A stretch of DNA of 54,530 nt, taken from positions 1-54,530 of the forward strand of contig NZ_SCVE01000009.1 of assembly GCF_004297105.1 (NCBI RefSeq), written 5' to 3'. The notes beneath the pieces were generated by a model that worked only from the letters and a program-made list of their open reading frames with translations, searched no databases and was not told the DNA's origin. Position 1 is the first letter of the stretch. Every line of letters starts with the position of its first letter. Shown in pieces: positions 18,230 to 28,453 of the stretch. The translations under genes were made by a program, and so were the position numbers. Origin of the DNA: Herbiconiux sp. (lineage in GTDB: Bacteria; Actinomycetota; Actinomycetes; Actinomycetales; Microbacteriaceae).

Positions 18230-21052
18230 ATGGCCACGAGTAGTAAGTCGACGCCGCGATCCAGGGCGTCAACCGGGCGCAGTACGGCGGCGACGCCGCG
18301 CAAGCCTGCGGCGCGCACCGCCGCGCAGAAGACCGTGAAGTACCCGGTCGCCGAAGAGAAGCCCGGGCTGGTCGTGCGCGCCTGGCTGGGTCTCGCCCAC
18401 CTGGTCGGCGGCGCAGCCCGCGCGTTCGGGCCCGAGAAGCTCGCCAAAGAGGAGCGCCGCGACGGCCTCCCGTTCCTGTTCTTCCTCCTCGCCGTCACCG
18501 GCGCGCTCGTCGAGTGGTTCCTCGTGGCCACCCCGGCCGCCGTCACCCTCAACGCCTGGACGTTCGGGGGCCTGTTCGGCCGCGTCTCCTACGCGCTGCC
18601 CGTCATCCTGTTGCTGCTTGCTCTGTGGCTGTTCCGGCATCCGAGTTCCGTGCACGACAACGGTCGAATCGGCATCGGCCTCGCCGTCTTCCTCGTCTCG
18701 GTCTCCGGCCTCTGCCACGTCTTCGGCCAGACGCCCGACCCCGCCTCGGGCATCGACTCGCTCGCGGTCGCGGGTGGCATCCTGGGCTGGATCGTGGCGG
18801 CCCCTCTCGTGGCCCTCATCACGCCCATCGGCGCCACCATCGTCATGGTGTTCTTCGTGACGCTCTCGCTCTTCATCATCACCAAGACCCCGCCGAACAA
18901 GATCGGCCGTCGCGTTCGTGAGCTCTACGCCTACCTGTTCGGCGCCCCGGCGCCCGACCCCGAAGACGTGCAGCCGAAGCCCGGCAAGAAGGGCGACACG
19001 GGCACCACGCTCGACGACATGCTCGACTTCGACGCCGAGCAGGATGACTCGTCCGCCCTGCCCTGGTGGCGGCGCAACAAGAGCCAGCGCGAGGTCGACC
19101 CGGCGTTCGACACCCCGCTCATCTCACCGCGCATCGAAGACCGCACGCCGCCGGCCGACGGCCCGTTCCTGAGCGCGGCCGAGATCGACGTGCCGGCATC
19201 CGGGTCTGCCACCGAAGACTTCGGCAGCTCCCTCCTGCACGACATGGAGGCCGCCGAGGAGGCCATCAAGCGCATCACCGGCGAGATCCTCCCGGGCCGC
19301 CGGCAGACGACGGGCCTGCTCGACGACGAGGGAACCGAGGCGCTCGCCGCCTTCGCCACCCCGGTTCCGGATGCCGCCCTCACAGGTGAGGTCATCGCGC
19401 CGGCCGAACCCGCTCCCGCCTCCGAGCCGGTCAACTACCGCCTGCCGTCGGTGGCCAACCTCTCCACGGGTGCCCCCTCGAAGGCCCGCTCCGCCGTGAA
19501 CGACGAGGTCGTGCGGGCCATCACCGATGTGCTCAAGCAGTTCTCGGTCGATGCCACGGTCACCGGCTTCTCCCGGGGCCCCACCGTCACGCGCTACGAG
19601 ATCGAGCTCGGTCCGGGCGTGAAGGTCGAGCGCGTCACGGCGCTCTCGAAGAACCTCTCGTACGCGGTCGCCTCGAACGAGGTACGCATCCTGTCGCCCA
19701 TCCCGGGCCGCAGTGCGATCGGCATCGAGATCCCGAACACCGACCGCGAGACGGTCTCGCTCGGAGACGTGCTGCGCTCGCAGAAGGCCATGAACGACCC
19801 GCACCCCATGACCATCGGCGTGGGCAAAGACGTCGAGGGCAAGTTCGTGCTCGCCAACCTGGCGAAGATGCCCCACCTCCTGGTGGCCGGTTCCACCGGG
19901 TCGGGCAAGTCGAGCTTCATCAACTCCATGGTCACGAGCGTGCTCATGCGTGCCAAGCCGAGCGAGGTGCGCATGGTGCTGATCGACCCGAAGCGGGTCG
20001 AACTCACCGCCTACCAGGGTGTTCCGCACCTGATCACGCCCATCATCACCAATCCCAAAAAGGCGGCCGAAGCGCTGTCGTGGGTGGTGAAGGAGATGGA
20101 CATGCGGTACGACGACCTCGAGAGCTTCGGCTTCCGGCACATCGACGACTTCAACCGCGCGGTCATCAACGACGAGATCCAGCTCCCGCCGGCGTCGCAG
20201 CGGGTTCTGAAGCCCTACCCCTACCTGCTCGTGGTGGTCGACGAGCTGGCCGACCTCATGATGGTGGCGCCGAGAGACGTCGAAGACTCGATCGTGCGCA
20301 TCACCCAGCTGGCGCGGGCATCCGGAATCCACCTCGTGCTCGCCACGCAGCGCCCCTCGGTCGACGTGGTCACCGGCCTCATCAAGGCGAACGTGCCCTC
20401 GCGGCTCGCCTTCGCCGTCACGAGCGTCACCGACTCCCGCGTCATCCTCGACCAGCCGGGTGCCGACAAGCTGATCGGCCAGGGCGATGCGCTCTTCCTG
20501 CCGATGGGCTCCTCCAAGTCGATCCGGGTGCAGGGCGCGTGGGTGAGCGAGGCCGAGATCGCCAAGGTGGTCGAGCACGTCACGCGCCAGGCGCGTCCGG
20601 AGTACCGCGACGATGTGGCGGTCACCGCGGAGAAGAAGCAGATCGACTCCGACATCGGTGACGACCTCGAGGTGCTTCTGGCGGCGGCCGAGCTCGTGGT
20701 GAACACCCAGTTCGGCTCCACATCGATGCTGCAGCGCAAGCTCAAGGTCGGTTTCGCCAAGGCGGGTCGCCTGATGGACCTGCTGGAGTCGCGTGAGATC
20801 GTCGGCCCCTCCGAGGGGTCGAAGGCCCGCGACGTGCTGGTCACGGCCGACCAGCTGCCTGACGTTCTCGCGATGCTCCGGGGCGAGTCGGGCTCCGGCC
20901 CGGCCGCAGCACCCTCGTCCGCGCCGTCGACGGCCGCGTCCTCCGTCACCTCCCGCGGAGGGGTGCCGTACCCCTCCGACAGCGCAGACCAGTACCCTGA
21001 AGTGGAGGGCGACTCAGATGAGGATGCCTGGGGTCTGACCGGCAGGGAGTAA
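18230..21052 (+). CDS. ftsK: DNA translocase FtsK/SpoIIIE
   Basis: 940 residues. A basic N-terminus ([15 protein letters not shown]) is followed by about four membrane helices (~residues 80-225), an acidic/Pro linker (to ~400), the alpha-beta motor with Walker A GSTGSGKS (554-561) and [13 protein letters not shown] (Walker B), and a winged-helix gamma domain with [20 protein letters not shown]. It pumps chromosome ends across the division septum and activates XerCD at dif through gamma. The tail (last ~70 residues) is Ser/Pro/Ala rich. The gene begins a unit with pgsA and cinA. Confidence 0.96.
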   Translation: MATSSKSTPRSRASTGRSTAATPRKPAARTAAQKTVKYPVAEEKPGLVVRAWLGLAHLVGGAARAFGPEKLAKEERRDGLPFLFFLLAVTGALVEWFLVATPAAVTLNAWTFGGLFGRVSYALPVILLLLALWLFRHPSSVHDNGRIGIGLAVFLVSVSGLCHVFGQTPDPASGIDSLAVAGGILGWIVAAPLVALITPIGATIVMVFFVTLSLFIITKTPPNKIGRRVRELYAYLFGAPAPDPEDVQPKPGKKGDTGTTLDDMLDFDAEQDDSSALPWWRRNKSQREVDPAFDTPLISPRIEDRTPPADGPFLSAAEIDVPASGSATEDFGSSLLHDMEAAEEAIKRITGEILPGRRQTTGLLDDEGTEALAAFATPVPDAALTGEVIAPAEPAPASEPVNYRLPSVANLSTGAPSKARSAVNDEVVRAITDVLKQFSVDATVTGFSRGPTVTRYEIELGPGVKVERVTALSKNLSYAVASNEVRILSPIPGRSAIGIEIPNTDRETVSLGDVLRSQKAMNDPHPMTIGVGKDVEGKFVLANLAKMPHLLVAGSTGSGKSSFINSMVTSVLMRAKPSEVRMVLIDPKRVELTAYQGVPHLITPIITNPKKAAEALSWVVKEMDMRYDDLESFGFRHIDDFNRAVINDEIQLPPASQRVLKPYPYLLVVVDELADLMMVAPRDVEDSIVRITQLARASGIHLVLATQRPSVDVVTGLIKANVPSRLAFAVTSVTDSRVILDQPGADKLIGQGDALFLPMGSSKSIRVQGAWVSEAEIAKVVEHVTRQARPEYRDDVAVTAEKKQIDSDIGDDLEVLLAAAELVVNTQFGSTSMLQRKLKVGFAKAGRLMDLLESREIVGPSEGSKARDVLVTADQLPDVLAMLRGESGSGPAAAPSSAPSTAASSVTSRGGVPYPSDSADQYPEVEGDSDEDAWGLTGRE

Positions 21053-21055
21053 CAC

Positions 21056-21664
21056 GTGAGCAGCACCGATCACGGCGACGAGGCGGTGACGAAGCCCAGC
21101 AACTGGAATCTTCCGAACGCCATCACCGTCCTCCGCATCCTGTTGGCGCCGGTCTTCTTCGTGATGCTGCTGGTCGACAACGGGGCCGACGGCGGGCTGC
21201 GCTGGGCGGCTGCGGTGCTCTTCATCCTCGCCATCGCCACCGACGGCATCGACGGGCACATCGCCCGCAGCCGGGGTCTCGTCACCGATCTGGGCAAGCT
21301 GCTCGACCCCATCGCCGACAAGGTGCTCACGGGCGCGGCGCTCATCGGCCTCTCGATCCTGAATGAGCTGCCCTGGTGGGTCACCATCGTCATCCTCGTG
21401 CGCGAGGTGGGCATCACGGTGTGGCGCTTCGTGCAGCTCTCCGACCGGGTCATCCCCGCCTCGCGGGGCGGCAAGCTCAAGACGCTGGTGCAGTCCATCG
21501 CCATCTCGCTGGCCCTGCTCCCGTTCGCCAACCTCCTGGGCGACTGGGTGAACTGGGTGAACGGGGTGTTCATGACTCTCGCCGTGATCCTCACCGTCGT
21601 CACCGGTATCGACTATCTGGTGCAGGCGTGGCGGCTCAACCGCAAGCCGGCCGCGACGCCGTGA
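21056..21664 (+). CDS. pgsA: CDP-diacylglycerol--glycerol-3-phosphate 3-phosphatidyltransferase
   Basis: 202 residues from GTG, 3 nt after ftsK. The CDP-alcohol phosphotransferase motif D-G-x2-A-R-x8-G-x3-D-x3-D is complete (D66, G67, A70, R71, G80, D84, D88). About four to five membrane helices. It makes phosphatidylglycerol phosphate in the cytoplasmic membrane. Actinobacterial paralogues include phosphatidylinositol phosphate synthase and cardiolipin synthase; position after ftsK and before cinA supports PgsA. The stop overlaps cinA (GTGA). Confidence 0.92.
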   Translation: MSSTDHGDEAVTKPSNWNLPNAITVLRILLAPVFFVMLLVDNGADGGLRWAAAVLFILAIATDGIDGHIARSRGLVTDLGKLLDPIADKVLTGAALIGLSILNELPWWVTIVILVREVGITVWRFVQLSDRVIPASRGGKLKTLVQSIAISLALLPFANLLGDWVNWVNGVFMTLAVILTVVTGIDYLVQAWRLNRKPAATP

Positions 21665-22179
21665 GCGGGTCCTCGGTGAACGGCGACGCGCATCCGGATG
21701 CCGACGGCACCGCCACGCGGATCATCGAAGCCCTCACCGCCAGCCACACCACCATCGCCATCGCGGAGTCGCTCACCGGCGGTCTCCTCACCTCTGCCCT
21801 CGTCGACGTACCGGGAGCCTCCGCCGTTCTCCGTGGTGGGGTCATCGCCTACGACACCGCCATCAAGCACGCCGTGCTCGGCGTCGATGCGGAGGTCCTG
21901 GCCGCGCACGGTGCCGTGCATCCGGATGTCGCCATGCAGATGGCCGTTGGTGTGCGCACCGCATTGGCGGTCGACGGGGTACCCGCGGAGATCGGCATCG
22001 CGACGACGGGCGCGGCCGGCCCCGATCCTCAAGACGGGCAAGCACCGGGAACGGCGTTCGTGGGCCTGGCGATCCGCGGTGAGGTGCGCAGTTTCGCGCT
22101 TCACCTGACGGGCGACCGCAACGCCGTGCGAGCCGGTGTTGTGAGCCGCGCTCTCACGATTCTGCAAGAACACCTGTGA
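21661..22179 (+). CDS. Nicotinamide-nucleotide amidase (CinA C-terminal domain protein)
   Basis: 172 residues, only the CinA C-terminal domain (PncC type). AESLTGGLLTSALVDVPGASAV and GGVIAYDTAIKHAVLGVD contain the serine active-site region; IGIATTGAAGPDPQDG and GTAFVGLAI follow. These enzymes deamidate NMN to NaMN in pyridine nucleotide recycling. The N-terminal CinA/COG1058 domain is missing, which is usual for actinobacteria. GTG start overlaps the pgsA stop. After it, 162 nt before clgR hold only that gene's promoter region; I could not pick a convincing -35/-10 pair there. Confidence 0.92.
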   Translation: MSGSSVNGDAHPDADGTATRIIEALTASHTTIAIAESLTGGLLTSALVDVPGASAVLRGGVIAYDTAIKHAVLGVDAEVLAAHGAVHPDVAMQMAVGVRTALAVDGVPAEIGIATTGAAGPDPQDGQAPGTAFVGLAIRGEVRSFALHLTGDRNAVRAGVVSRALTILQEHL

Positions 22180-22341
22180 TTCGACGGGGCGGGAATGCAC
22201 CGCGTTTCGATCTCGTTACATCTCGTGTCATTCACAAGTATTGTCCAGTCCCAGTCGTTTAGAGTTTCTGCAACGAACCAATGGCAACAACGGTTCGAAA
22301 GCCACTCGAAGACACCGTGACCGGAACGCAAGGAGGGTCCA

Positions 22342-22650
22342 ATGATTCTAGTTCGTCAGGAAATCGGCGACGTGCTTCGGGACTTCCGCCTGCAGAAGGG
22401 CCGCACCCTTCGTCAAGTGGCAAGCAAAGCGAGCGTCGCACTCGGGTACCTCAGTGAGGTCGAGCGTGGGCAGAAAGAAGCCTCCAGCGAGATCCTCGCC
22501 TCGGTCGCCGAAGCGCTCGACACCCCGATCTCCGTCATCATGCGCGAGGTGGGAGACCGTCTGGCCATCGTGGAGGGTATCGATCCGATCCCCGACACCG
22601 TGCCCGACGAGTTCGTGGCCGACTTCGACGTCGACCTCGTCGCGCGCTGA
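22342..22650 (+). CDS. clgR: XRE-family regulator ClgR
   Basis: 102 residues. The helix-turn-helix spans about residues 8-65 (IGDVLRDFRLQKGRTLRQVA, then SVALGYLSEVERGQKEASSE), followed by a short acidic tail. ATG 22342 has a perfect AAGGAGG site. In Corynebacterium, Mycobacterium and Streptomyces the homologue activates clpP and clpC protease genes and lies downstream of pgsA-cinA, as here. Its own level is often controlled by ClpP proteolysis; the Val-Ala-Arg C-terminus is not the Ala-Ala degron known from Streptomyces. Confidence 0.88.
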   Translation: MILVRQEIGDVLRDFRLQKGRTLRQVASKASVALGYLSEVERGQKEASSEILASVAEALDTPISVIMREVGDRLAIVEGIDPIPDTVPDEFVADFDVDLVAR

Positions 22651-22693
22651 GCGGCGCAGGGCGTCTGTCAGACGCGCACTCTGTCGGTGAGCC

Positions 22694-22921
22694 GTGCGGC
22701 TGAGTGAGTTCACGCAGGCCGTCGCCGACGAGTTCGGTGCCGCTTACGGGCAGGTCGTCACGCGTGACCTGGTTCTCGTCGACCTCGGAGATCGAACACC
22801 CCAGCAGGCCCTGTCGGCAGGAATAGCACCGCGAGACGTGTGGCTCGCGATCTGCCGGACAGCGGATGTGCCGCCCGAACGGTGGCACGGAGCCGGTCTT
22901 CCCGCGGCTCCCCGAAACTGA
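22694..22921 (+). CDS. DUF3046 family protein
   Basis: 75 residues from GTG. VRLSEFTQAVADEFGAAYG, LVLVDLGDRTPQQALSAGI, and DVWLAICRTADVPPERWHG match DUF3046, a small actinobacterial family nearly always just upstream of recA. Function unknown. It starts 43 nt after clgR and is closed by a strong terminator 4 nt after its stop, so it belongs to the clgR transcript, not to recA. Confidence 0.88.
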   Translation: MRLSEFTQAVADEFGAAYGQVVTRDLVLVDLGDRTPQQALSAGIAPRDVWLAICRTADVPPERWHGAGLPAAPRN

Positions 22922-22925
22922 AGCG

Positions 22926-22955
22926 AAAGCCCCGGGCTCCGGCCCGGGGCTTTTT
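22926..22955 (+). terminator. Rho-independent terminator after DUF3046
   Basis: A 12-bp perfect stem, AAAGCCCCGGGC / GCCCGGGGCTTT, with a 4-nt loop and a T5 tract. This is the only textbook intrinsic terminator in the window; it isolates the recA promoter from clgR-DUF3046. Confidence 0.92.
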
Positions 22956-23001
22956 CGCGCGCGGATGATTCGAACACGCATCGCGACACGCCGTGGCTTT
23001 A

Positions 23002-23030
23002 TCGAACATATCTTCGGATGCGCGTAGGCT
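23002..23030 (+). promoter_or_regulatory. recA promoter with LexA-box-like sequence
   Basis: TCGAAC-ATAT-CTTCGG (23002-23017) differs at two arm positions from the actinobacterial SOS box TCGAAC-N4-GTTCGA. It is followed by a TAGGCT -10 hexamer at 23025-23030, so the box covers the -35/spacer region. The resulting leader is about 200 nt. It also contains the palindrome CGTTCGAACG (23161), which lacks the SOS spacing. Confidence 0.7.
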
Positions 23031-23234
23031 CCTGCACAGCGAGAGATTCGAAGAACTTCTCCACAGTTGAACGTCCTCCGGCTCCGATGTCGGCGGTGCT
23101 GCCTAACGTGGATGCAGTTCGACACCTCCCGTACAACGCCCTGTCGCCAATCGCTCGGAACGTTCGAACGCAACGACAGCCTGTGGGCACACCATCGCCG
23201 CCGAGAGGCCGCACAACGAAGAAGGAGAACCGAG

Positions 23235-24326
23235 ATGCCATCAGACGCCAATCGCGAGAAAGCCCTCGAGACCGCGCTCGCCCAGATCGACCGCCAGTTC
23301 GGTAAGGGCTCCGTCATGCGGCTCGGCAGCGACGACCGTGCGCCGGTCGAGGTCGTGCCGACCGGCTCGATCGCGCTGGATGTCGCGCTCGGTATCGGGG
23401 GTCTCCCGCGCGGCCGTATCGTCGAGATCTACGGCCCGGAGTCATCGGGTAAGACCACGCTCACCCTGCACGCCATCGCCAACGCGCAGCGTGCCGGCGG
23501 CATCGCCGCCTTCATCGATGCGGAGCACGCGCTCGACCCCGATTACGCCAAGAAGCTCGGCGTCGACATCGACTCCCTCCTGGTGTCGCAGCCCGACACG
23601 GGTGAGCAGGCGCTCGAGATCGCCGACATGCTCGTGCGCTCCGGTTCGATCGACCTGATCGTCATCGACTCCGTCGCCGCGCTCGTGCCCCGCGCCGAGA
23701 TCGAGGGCGAGATGGGCGACTCCCACGTCGGCCTCCAGGCCCGCCTCATGTCGCAGGCCCTCCGTAAGCTCACGGGTGGTCTCAACCAGACCAACACCAC
23801 GATGATCTTCATCAACCAGCTCCGCGAGAAGATCGGCGTGTTCTTCGGCAGCCCCGAGACCACGGCCGGTGGTAAGGCGCTCAAGTTCTACGCCTCCGTG
23901 CGTCTCGACATCCGCCGCATCGAGACCCTCAAGGAGGGCACAGAGGCCGTCGGTAACCGCACTCGGGTCAAGGTCGTGAAGAACAAGATGGCGCCGCCCT
24001 TCAAGCAGGCGGAATTCGACATCCTCTACGGCATCGGCATCTCTCGCGAGGGCAGCCTGATCGACTTCGGTGTGGAGCACGAGATCGTGCGCAAGTCGGG
24101 TGCCTGGTACACCTACGACGGCGACCAGCTGGGTCAGGGCAAAGAGAACTCGCGTCGATTCCTCACCGAGAACCCCGACATCGCGCTGGAGATCGAGAAC
24201 AAGATCCTCGCGAAGCTCGGTGTCGGCGAGGTGGGCGCGGCGGCGGCGGCTGCCGCGGCCGCTACTGCCGCCACGGCAGGCAACGTCGACTCGATCGCGC
24301 CCAAGCTCGCGAAAAAGGGTGCCTAG
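23235..24326 (+). CDS. recA: Recombinase RecA
   Basis: 363 residues. Walker A GPESSGKT (67-74), the Walker B region [26 protein letters not shown] split over residues ~142-165, loop L2 with [18 protein letters not shown], and the C-terminal domain. An Ala-rich stretch near residue 336 precedes the end. It catalyses strand exchange and triggers LexA self-cleavage. ATG 23235 has a GAAGGAG site. recX follows after 6 nt. The promoter carries a LexA-like box. Confidence 0.98.
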   Translation: MPSDANREKALETALAQIDRQFGKGSVMRLGSDDRAPVEVVPTGSIALDVALGIGGLPRGRIVEIYGPESSGKTTLTLHAIANAQRAGGIAAFIDAEHALDPDYAKKLGVDIDSLLVSQPDTGEQALEIADMLVRSGSIDLIVIDSVAALVPRAEIEGEMGDSHVGLQARLMSQALRKLTGGLNQTNTTMIFINQLREKIGVFFGSPETTAGGKALKFYASVRLDIRRIETLKEGTEAVGNRTRVKVVKNKMAPPFKQAEFDILYGIGISREGSLIDFGVEHEIVRKSGAWYTYDGDQLGQGKENSRRFLTENPDIALEIENKILAKLGVGEVGAAAAAAAAATAATAGNVDSIAPKLAKKGA

Positions 24327-24332
24327 CCCTCG

Positions 24333-24932
24333 ATGAACGACATCATCAGTCTGGATGCGGTGCGCCGAGGGCGTTCGGCGGCGCGGTCGTCGTCTTCCTC
24401 GGCGGCCGTTCCCGACGAGGTCGAGGAGCAGCTCTCCGATGAGGAGCGCATCGCCCGGGTGAGCGACACGGTCATCCGGGCCCTCGGCCGCCGGCAGCTC
24501 TCCTCGCGCGAGACGCACGAGCTCCTGGTGGCTCAGGGTGCTTCCGAGATCGAGGCCGACGACCTCGTGCAGCGCTACGAGGAGCTCGGCTACCTCAACG
24601 ACTTCGCGCTCGCTGAGGCCTTGGTCGACCGGCTGAGCGACCGCAATCACAAGAGCCGCGGCATCATCTCTCGCGAACTCTCGGCTCGCAAGATCCCGGC
24701 TGAGCTGGCGAACGTGGCGCTCGAGTCGCTCGACGAGGCGCACGAGTTCGACCTCGCCCTCGAAGCCGCCGAGAAGCGGGTGGGCCAGCTCTCGAGCTAC
24801 GACGACGCCACGGTGGAGCGCCGGCTGATGGGGTTCCTCTCTCGGCGCGGGTTCGCATCCGGAGTCGTGCGCGAGGCCACCCGACGAGCCATGGCCGGCC
24901 GCAAGTCGGTGGGCGGCCCCCGGTTCCGCTGA
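24333..24932 (+). CDS. recX: Regulatory protein RecX
   Basis: 199 residues. The first ~45 are a Ser/Ala-rich leader; then three tandem RecX helix repeats with [23 protein letters not shown] (split around residues 42-64), [19 protein letters not shown], and [20 protein letters not shown]. It binds RecA filaments and limits their activity. The 6-nt gap to recA indicates co-transcription and SOS control. Confidence 0.95.
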   Translation: MNDIISLDAVRRGRSAARSSSSSAAVPDEVEEQLSDEERIARVSDTVIRALGRRQLSSRETHELLVAQGASEIEADDLVQRYEELGYLNDFALAEALVDRLSDRNHKSRGIISRELSARKIPAELANVALESLDEAHEFDLALEAAEKRVGQLSSYDDATVERRLMGFLSRRGFASGVVREATRRAMAGRKSVGGPRFR

Positions 24933-24955
24933 GCGACCGCCCCTCGCGTGGTTCG

Positions 24956-24961
24956 TACAAT
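24956..24961 (+). promoter_or_regulatory. -10-like hexamer (TACAAT) before miaB
   Basis: TACAAT ends 9 nt before the miaB ATG, so any transcript made here has at most a 2-4 nt leader. A GGAG lies within the gap but too close to the start to pair normally. Confidence 0.5.
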
Positions 24962-24970
24962 GGAGCCATC

Positions 24971-26629
24971 ATGAACACAGTCAGTCACGCGCCGACGGTC
25001 ATCGAACCCTCGGCAGCCGCGCTCGACGCGGCAGGCCGCGTGCGCACCTACGAGGTGCGCACCTTCGGCTGCCAGATGAACGTGCACGACTCCGAGCGCC
25101 TCAGTGGCTCACTCGAAGCGGCAGGCTACGTGAAGGCTGATGGGGTCGAAGCCGACGTCGTGGTCATCAACACGTGCGCTGTTCGCGAGAACGCCGACAA
25201 CAAGCTCTACGGCAACCTGGGCCATCTCGCGTCGGTGAAACGGCGGCACGAGGGCATGCAGATCGCCGTGGGCGGCTGCCTGGCGCAGAAGGACAAGAAC
25301 GTCATCCTCGACAAGGCGCCGTGGGTCGACGTGGTCTTCGGCACGCACAACATGGGTGCCTTGCCCAGCCTCCTCGAGCGGGCGCGGCACAACGAGGAGG
25401 CGCAGATCGAGATCCTCGACTCGCTGGAAACCTTCCCCTCCACCCTCCCCACGAAGCGCGACTCGAGCTACAGCGGCTGGGTGTCGATCTCAGTGGGGTG
25501 CAACAACACCTGCACCTTCTGCATCGTGCCGGCGCTTCGCGGCAAAGAGAAAGACCGTCGGCCGGGCGACGTGCTCGCCGAGATCCAGTCACTGGTCGAC
25601 GACGGGGCCATCGAGGTCACGCTCCTCGGCCAGAACGTCAACTCCTACGGCGTCGAGTTCGGCGACCGGTTCGCGTTCGGCAAGCTACTGCGTGCGGCCG
25701 GGCAGATCGAAGGGCTCGAGCGAATCCGTTTCACGAGTCCTCATCCTGCCGCCTTCACCGACGACGTCATCGACGCGATGGCCGAGACCCCATCGGTGAT
25801 GCCCCAGCTGCACATGCCGCTGCAGTCGGGTTCCGACCGCATCCTGCGCGCCATGCGGCGCTCCTACCGCTCGGCGAAGTTCCTGGGCATCCTCGACCGG
25901 GTGCGCGAGAAGATGCCCGACGCAGCCATCTCCACCGACATCATCGTGGGCTTCCCGGGCGAGACGGAAGACGACTTCCTCGAAACGCTGCGCGTGGTCG
26001 AAGCAGCGCGTTTTGCGTCGGCCTTCACCTTCCAGTACTCGATCCGCCCGGGAACTCCCGCGGCCACACTGCCCGACCAGGTTCCTCACGCTGTCGTGCA
26101 GGAGCGCTACGAGCGGCTCGTGGCCCTGCAGGAGCGTATCTCCCTGGAAGAGAACCAGAAGCAGATCGGCCGTCGCGTCGAACTCGTGGTGGCCAACGGC
26201 GAGGGCCGCAAAGACAGCGCCACCCACCGCTTGAGCGGCCGAGCCGAAGACAGCCGCCTCGTGCACTTCGAGGTGCCGGCGGGCTCGCCCGCCCCACGAC
26301 CGGGCGATGTGGTCTCGGTCACCGTCACGCAGGCCGCTCCCTTCCATCTCCTCGCCGACACGGATGGCGCGCCGCTCGAGGTGCGCCGCACCCGCGCCGG
26401 CGATGCGTGGGACCGCGCCGCAGCCGAGTCGTGCGCCGTGCCCGCACCGAGCGGATCCGACACAGCCCCTGGTCGTGTCTCGCTCGGCCTGCCGTCACTC
26501 CGCGTCGGCAGCGGCGCGGCATCGCGTGACCTCGGCCTCACCGCCGCGACGCCGCACCTTCGGGCAGGGGATCACCAGCACGGCGCCACCATTCCGATCT
26601 ACCGCTCCGACGACGAGTTGCGGGACTAG
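24971..26629 (+). CDS. miaB: tRNA-2-methylthio-N6-dimethylallyladenosine synthase MiaB
   Basis: 552 residues. UPF0004 cysteines are C34 (TFGCQMN), C69 ([13 protein letters not shown]) and C103 (GGCLAQ); the radical-SAM cluster is C177-NNT-C181-TF-C184. Next come the methylthiotransferase core and TRAM domain (~400-470). It adds the methylthio group to i6A37 of tRNA. The last ~75 residues, after the TRAM domain, are a low-complexity extension ([14 protein letters not shown] onwards) longer than in most MiaB. miaA, the preceding step of the pathway, follows after 3 nt. Confidence 0.96.
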   Translation: MNTVSHAPTVIEPSAAALDAAGRVRTYEVRTFGCQMNVHDSERLSGSLEAAGYVKADGVEADVVVINTCAVRENADNKLYGNLGHLASVKRRHEGMQIAVGGCLAQKDKNVILDKAPWVDVVFGTHNMGALPSLLERARHNEEAQIEILDSLETFPSTLPTKRDSSYSGWVSISVGCNNTCTFCIVPALRGKEKDRRPGDVLAEIQSLVDDGAIEVTLLGQNVNSYGVEFGDRFAFGKLLRAAGQIEGLERIRFTSPHPAAFTDDVIDAMAETPSVMPQLHMPLQSGSDRILRAMRRSYRSAKFLGILDRVREKMPDAAISTDIIVGFPGETEDDFLETLRVVEAARFASAFTFQYSIRPGTPAATLPDQVPHAVVQERYERLVALQERISLEENQKQIGRRVELVVANGEGRKDSATHRLSGRAEDSRLVHFEVPAGSPAPRPGDVVSVTVTQAAPFHLLADTDGAPLEVRRTRAGDAWDRAAAESCAVPAPSGSDTAPGRVSLGLPSLRVGSGAASRDLGLTAATPHLRAGDHQHGATIPIYRSDDELRD

Positions 26630-26632
26630 CGG

Positions 26633-27562
26633 GTGAGCACCCGCCTCCCCGATCTGGTCGCGATCGTCGGGGCGACGGGAACGGGCAAATCCGATCTCTC
26701 GCTGCAGCTCGCCCATCGCCTCGCCGAGCACGGTCGCGCCGCCGAGGTGGTCAACGCCGATGCCATGCAGCTCTACCGCGGTATGGACATCGGCACGGCC
26801 AAACTCTCCCTCGCCGAGCGCCAGGGGATCCCGCACCACCAGCTCGACGTACTCGACATCACCGACGACGCCTCCGTGGCCGCCTACCAGCGCGAGGCGC
26901 GTGCCACCATCGAGGCCATCACCGCGCGCGGTGCCACAGCTCTGCTCGTGGGTGGGAGCGGCCTCTACGTCTCCGCGGTGCTCTTCGACTTCCGCTTCCC
27001 GGCTCGCGACGACGCCGTGCGCGAGCGGCTCGAGACGGAGCTGGCGGCATCCGGGGAGCGCGCACTCTACGACCGGCTGAAGGCGATCGATCCGGCCGCC
27101 GCCGCGTCGATCGGTCAGTTCAACGGCCGCCGCCTCGTGCGTGCCCTCGAGGTGGTCGAACTCACGGGCGAACCCGTCTCCGGCACCCTGCCCGACGAAC
27201 CGGTGCCCTGGCGCGCGGCGAGCATCCTGCGCCTGGGAATCCCTCGCGAGATCCTCGTGCCCCGCCTCGACGAGCGGGTCGAACGGATGTGGCAGGCCGG
27301 CCTGGTCGACGAAGTCGCCACCCTGCTCCCCGCGGGGCTTCGCAACGGCACCACTGCGGCCCGGGCCATCGGCTACGCCCAGGCGCTCGCCCAGCACGAC
27401 GGCACGATGACCGAGGCCGACGCGATCGCTGAGGCGCAGGCGCTCACACGCCGTTACGCCCGCCGCCAGGTGAGCTGGTTCAAGCGCTACGCCGACGCCA
27501 GAGATGTCGATCCGCTCTCGGCGGACGCCGTGCGAGCGGCCCTCGACGCCGTCCTAGACTGA
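26633..27562 (+). CDS. miaA: tRNA dimethylallyltransferase MiaA
   Basis: 309 residues from GTG. P-loop GATGTGKS (13-20), [17 protein letters not shown] (catalytic Asp/Gln region), GGSGLYVSA and [12 protein letters not shown] (tRNA-binding). It transfers dimethylallyl from DMAPP to A37 of UNN-reading tRNAs, the substrate of the MiaB reaction. Starts 3 nt after miaB. The last codons overlap a -10-like TAGACT serving dapF. Confidence 0.96.
   Translation: MSTRLPDLVAIVGATGTGKSDLSLQLAHRLAEHGRAAEVVNADAMQLYRGMDIGTAKLSLAERQGIPHHQLDVLDITDDASVAAYQREARATIEAITARGATALLVGGSGLYVSAVLFDFRFPARDDAVRERLETELAASGERALYDRLKAIDPAAAASIGQFNGRRLVRALEVVELTGEPVSGTLPDEPVPWRAASILRLGIPREILVPRLDERVERMWQAGLVDEVATLLPAGLRNGTTAARAIGYAQALAQHDGTMTEADAIAEAQALTRRYARRQVSWFKRYADARDVDPLSADAVRAALDAVLD
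27555..27560 (+). promoter_or_regulatory. -10 hexamer (TAGACT) of a probable leaderless dapF promoter
   Basis: TAGACT lies in the last codons of miaA and ends 7 nt before the dapF ATG; no ribosome site is present in the gap. Confidence 0.5.
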
Positions 27563-27567
27563 TTCCC

Positions 27568-28449
27568 ATGGCAGTCGAGCTTCACTTCACCAAGGGTCAG
27601 GGCACCGGCAACGACTTCGTGCTCTTCAGCGATCCCGATGGAGAGGTCGACCTCACCCCCAGCCAGATCGCCGCCATCTGCGACCGCCACTTCGGTGTCG
27701 GAGCCGACGGCGTGCTGCGCGCGGTTCGCTCGGCGAACATCGATGCGGGCGCGGCATCGCTCGCCGAAGACGACGCGGCCGAATGGTTCATGGATTACCA
27801 CAACGGCGACGGTTCGATCGCCGAGATGTGCGGCAACGGCATCCGGGTGTTCGCGCGCTACCTCATCGACAACGGCCTCGCCACCCTCGCACCAGGAGAC
27901 ACTCTCGTGATCGGCACCCGCAGTGGCGTGCGCGACGTGCAGCTGAACAAGCTCGGCTTCCAGGTCGACCTCGGTCGCTGGTCCCTCGACGGTGGCGAGC
28001 CGCTGGTGCGTGCAAAGAACCTCCAGGTGGCCCGTCCCGGCCTCGGTATCAACGTGGGCAACCCGCACGTCGTGGTGGCCCTCGCCGACGACGAGGAGCT
28101 CGACGACGCCGATCTCTCCTTCATCCCGCACCTCGAGCCCGTTCCGGCGGATGGCGCCAACGTCGAGTTCGTGGTGCCGAGCGATCCGCTCGTGCGGGAT
28201 GGTGTGGGGCGCATCCGGATGCGGGTGCACGAGCGGGGGAGCGGCGAGACGCTCTCCTGCGGCACCGGCGCGGCGGCGGCGGCCCTGGCCACGCGGTACT
28301 GGGCCGGCGAGGGCGCCCCCAACAACTGGAGTGTCACCGTTCCCGGCGGCGTGGTGGGCGTTCGGATGTTCCCCACCGAAGACGGTGAGCACGTCGCACT
28401 CTCCGGCCCCGCAGAGCTCGTCTACGAGGGCGATCTGTCGCTCGGCTGA
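27568..28449 (+). CDS. dapF: Diaminopimelate epimerase
   Basis: 293 residues. The two-base active site cysteines are C88 in MCGNGIRVF and C231 in [12 protein letters not shown]. It converts LL- to meso-diaminopimelate for peptidoglycan and lysine, completing with dapA two steps of that pathway in the window. Frame conserved from GQGTGNDF. It ends only 4 nt from the end of the opposing methyltransferase gene. Confidence 0.97.
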   Translation: MAVELHFTKGQGTGNDFVLFSDPDGEVDLTPSQIAAICDRHFGVGADGVLRAVRSANIDAGAASLAEDDAAEWFMDYHNGDGSIAEMCGNGIRVFARYLIDNGLATLAPGDTLVIGTRSGVRDVQLNKLGFQVDLGRWSLDGGEPLVRAKNLQVARPGLGINVGNPHVVVALADDEELDDADLSFIPHLEPVPADGANVEFVVPSDPLVRDGVGRIRMRVHERGSGETLSCGTGAAAAALATRYWAGEGAPNNWSVTVPGGVVGVRMFPTEDGEHVALSGPAELVYEGDLSLG

Positions 28450-28453
28450 ATCG

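Noticed and set aside
23161..23170. CGTTCGAACG palindrome as a second LexA box before recA
   Set aside because: The arms touch with no N4 spacer, and no -10 is at the right distance.
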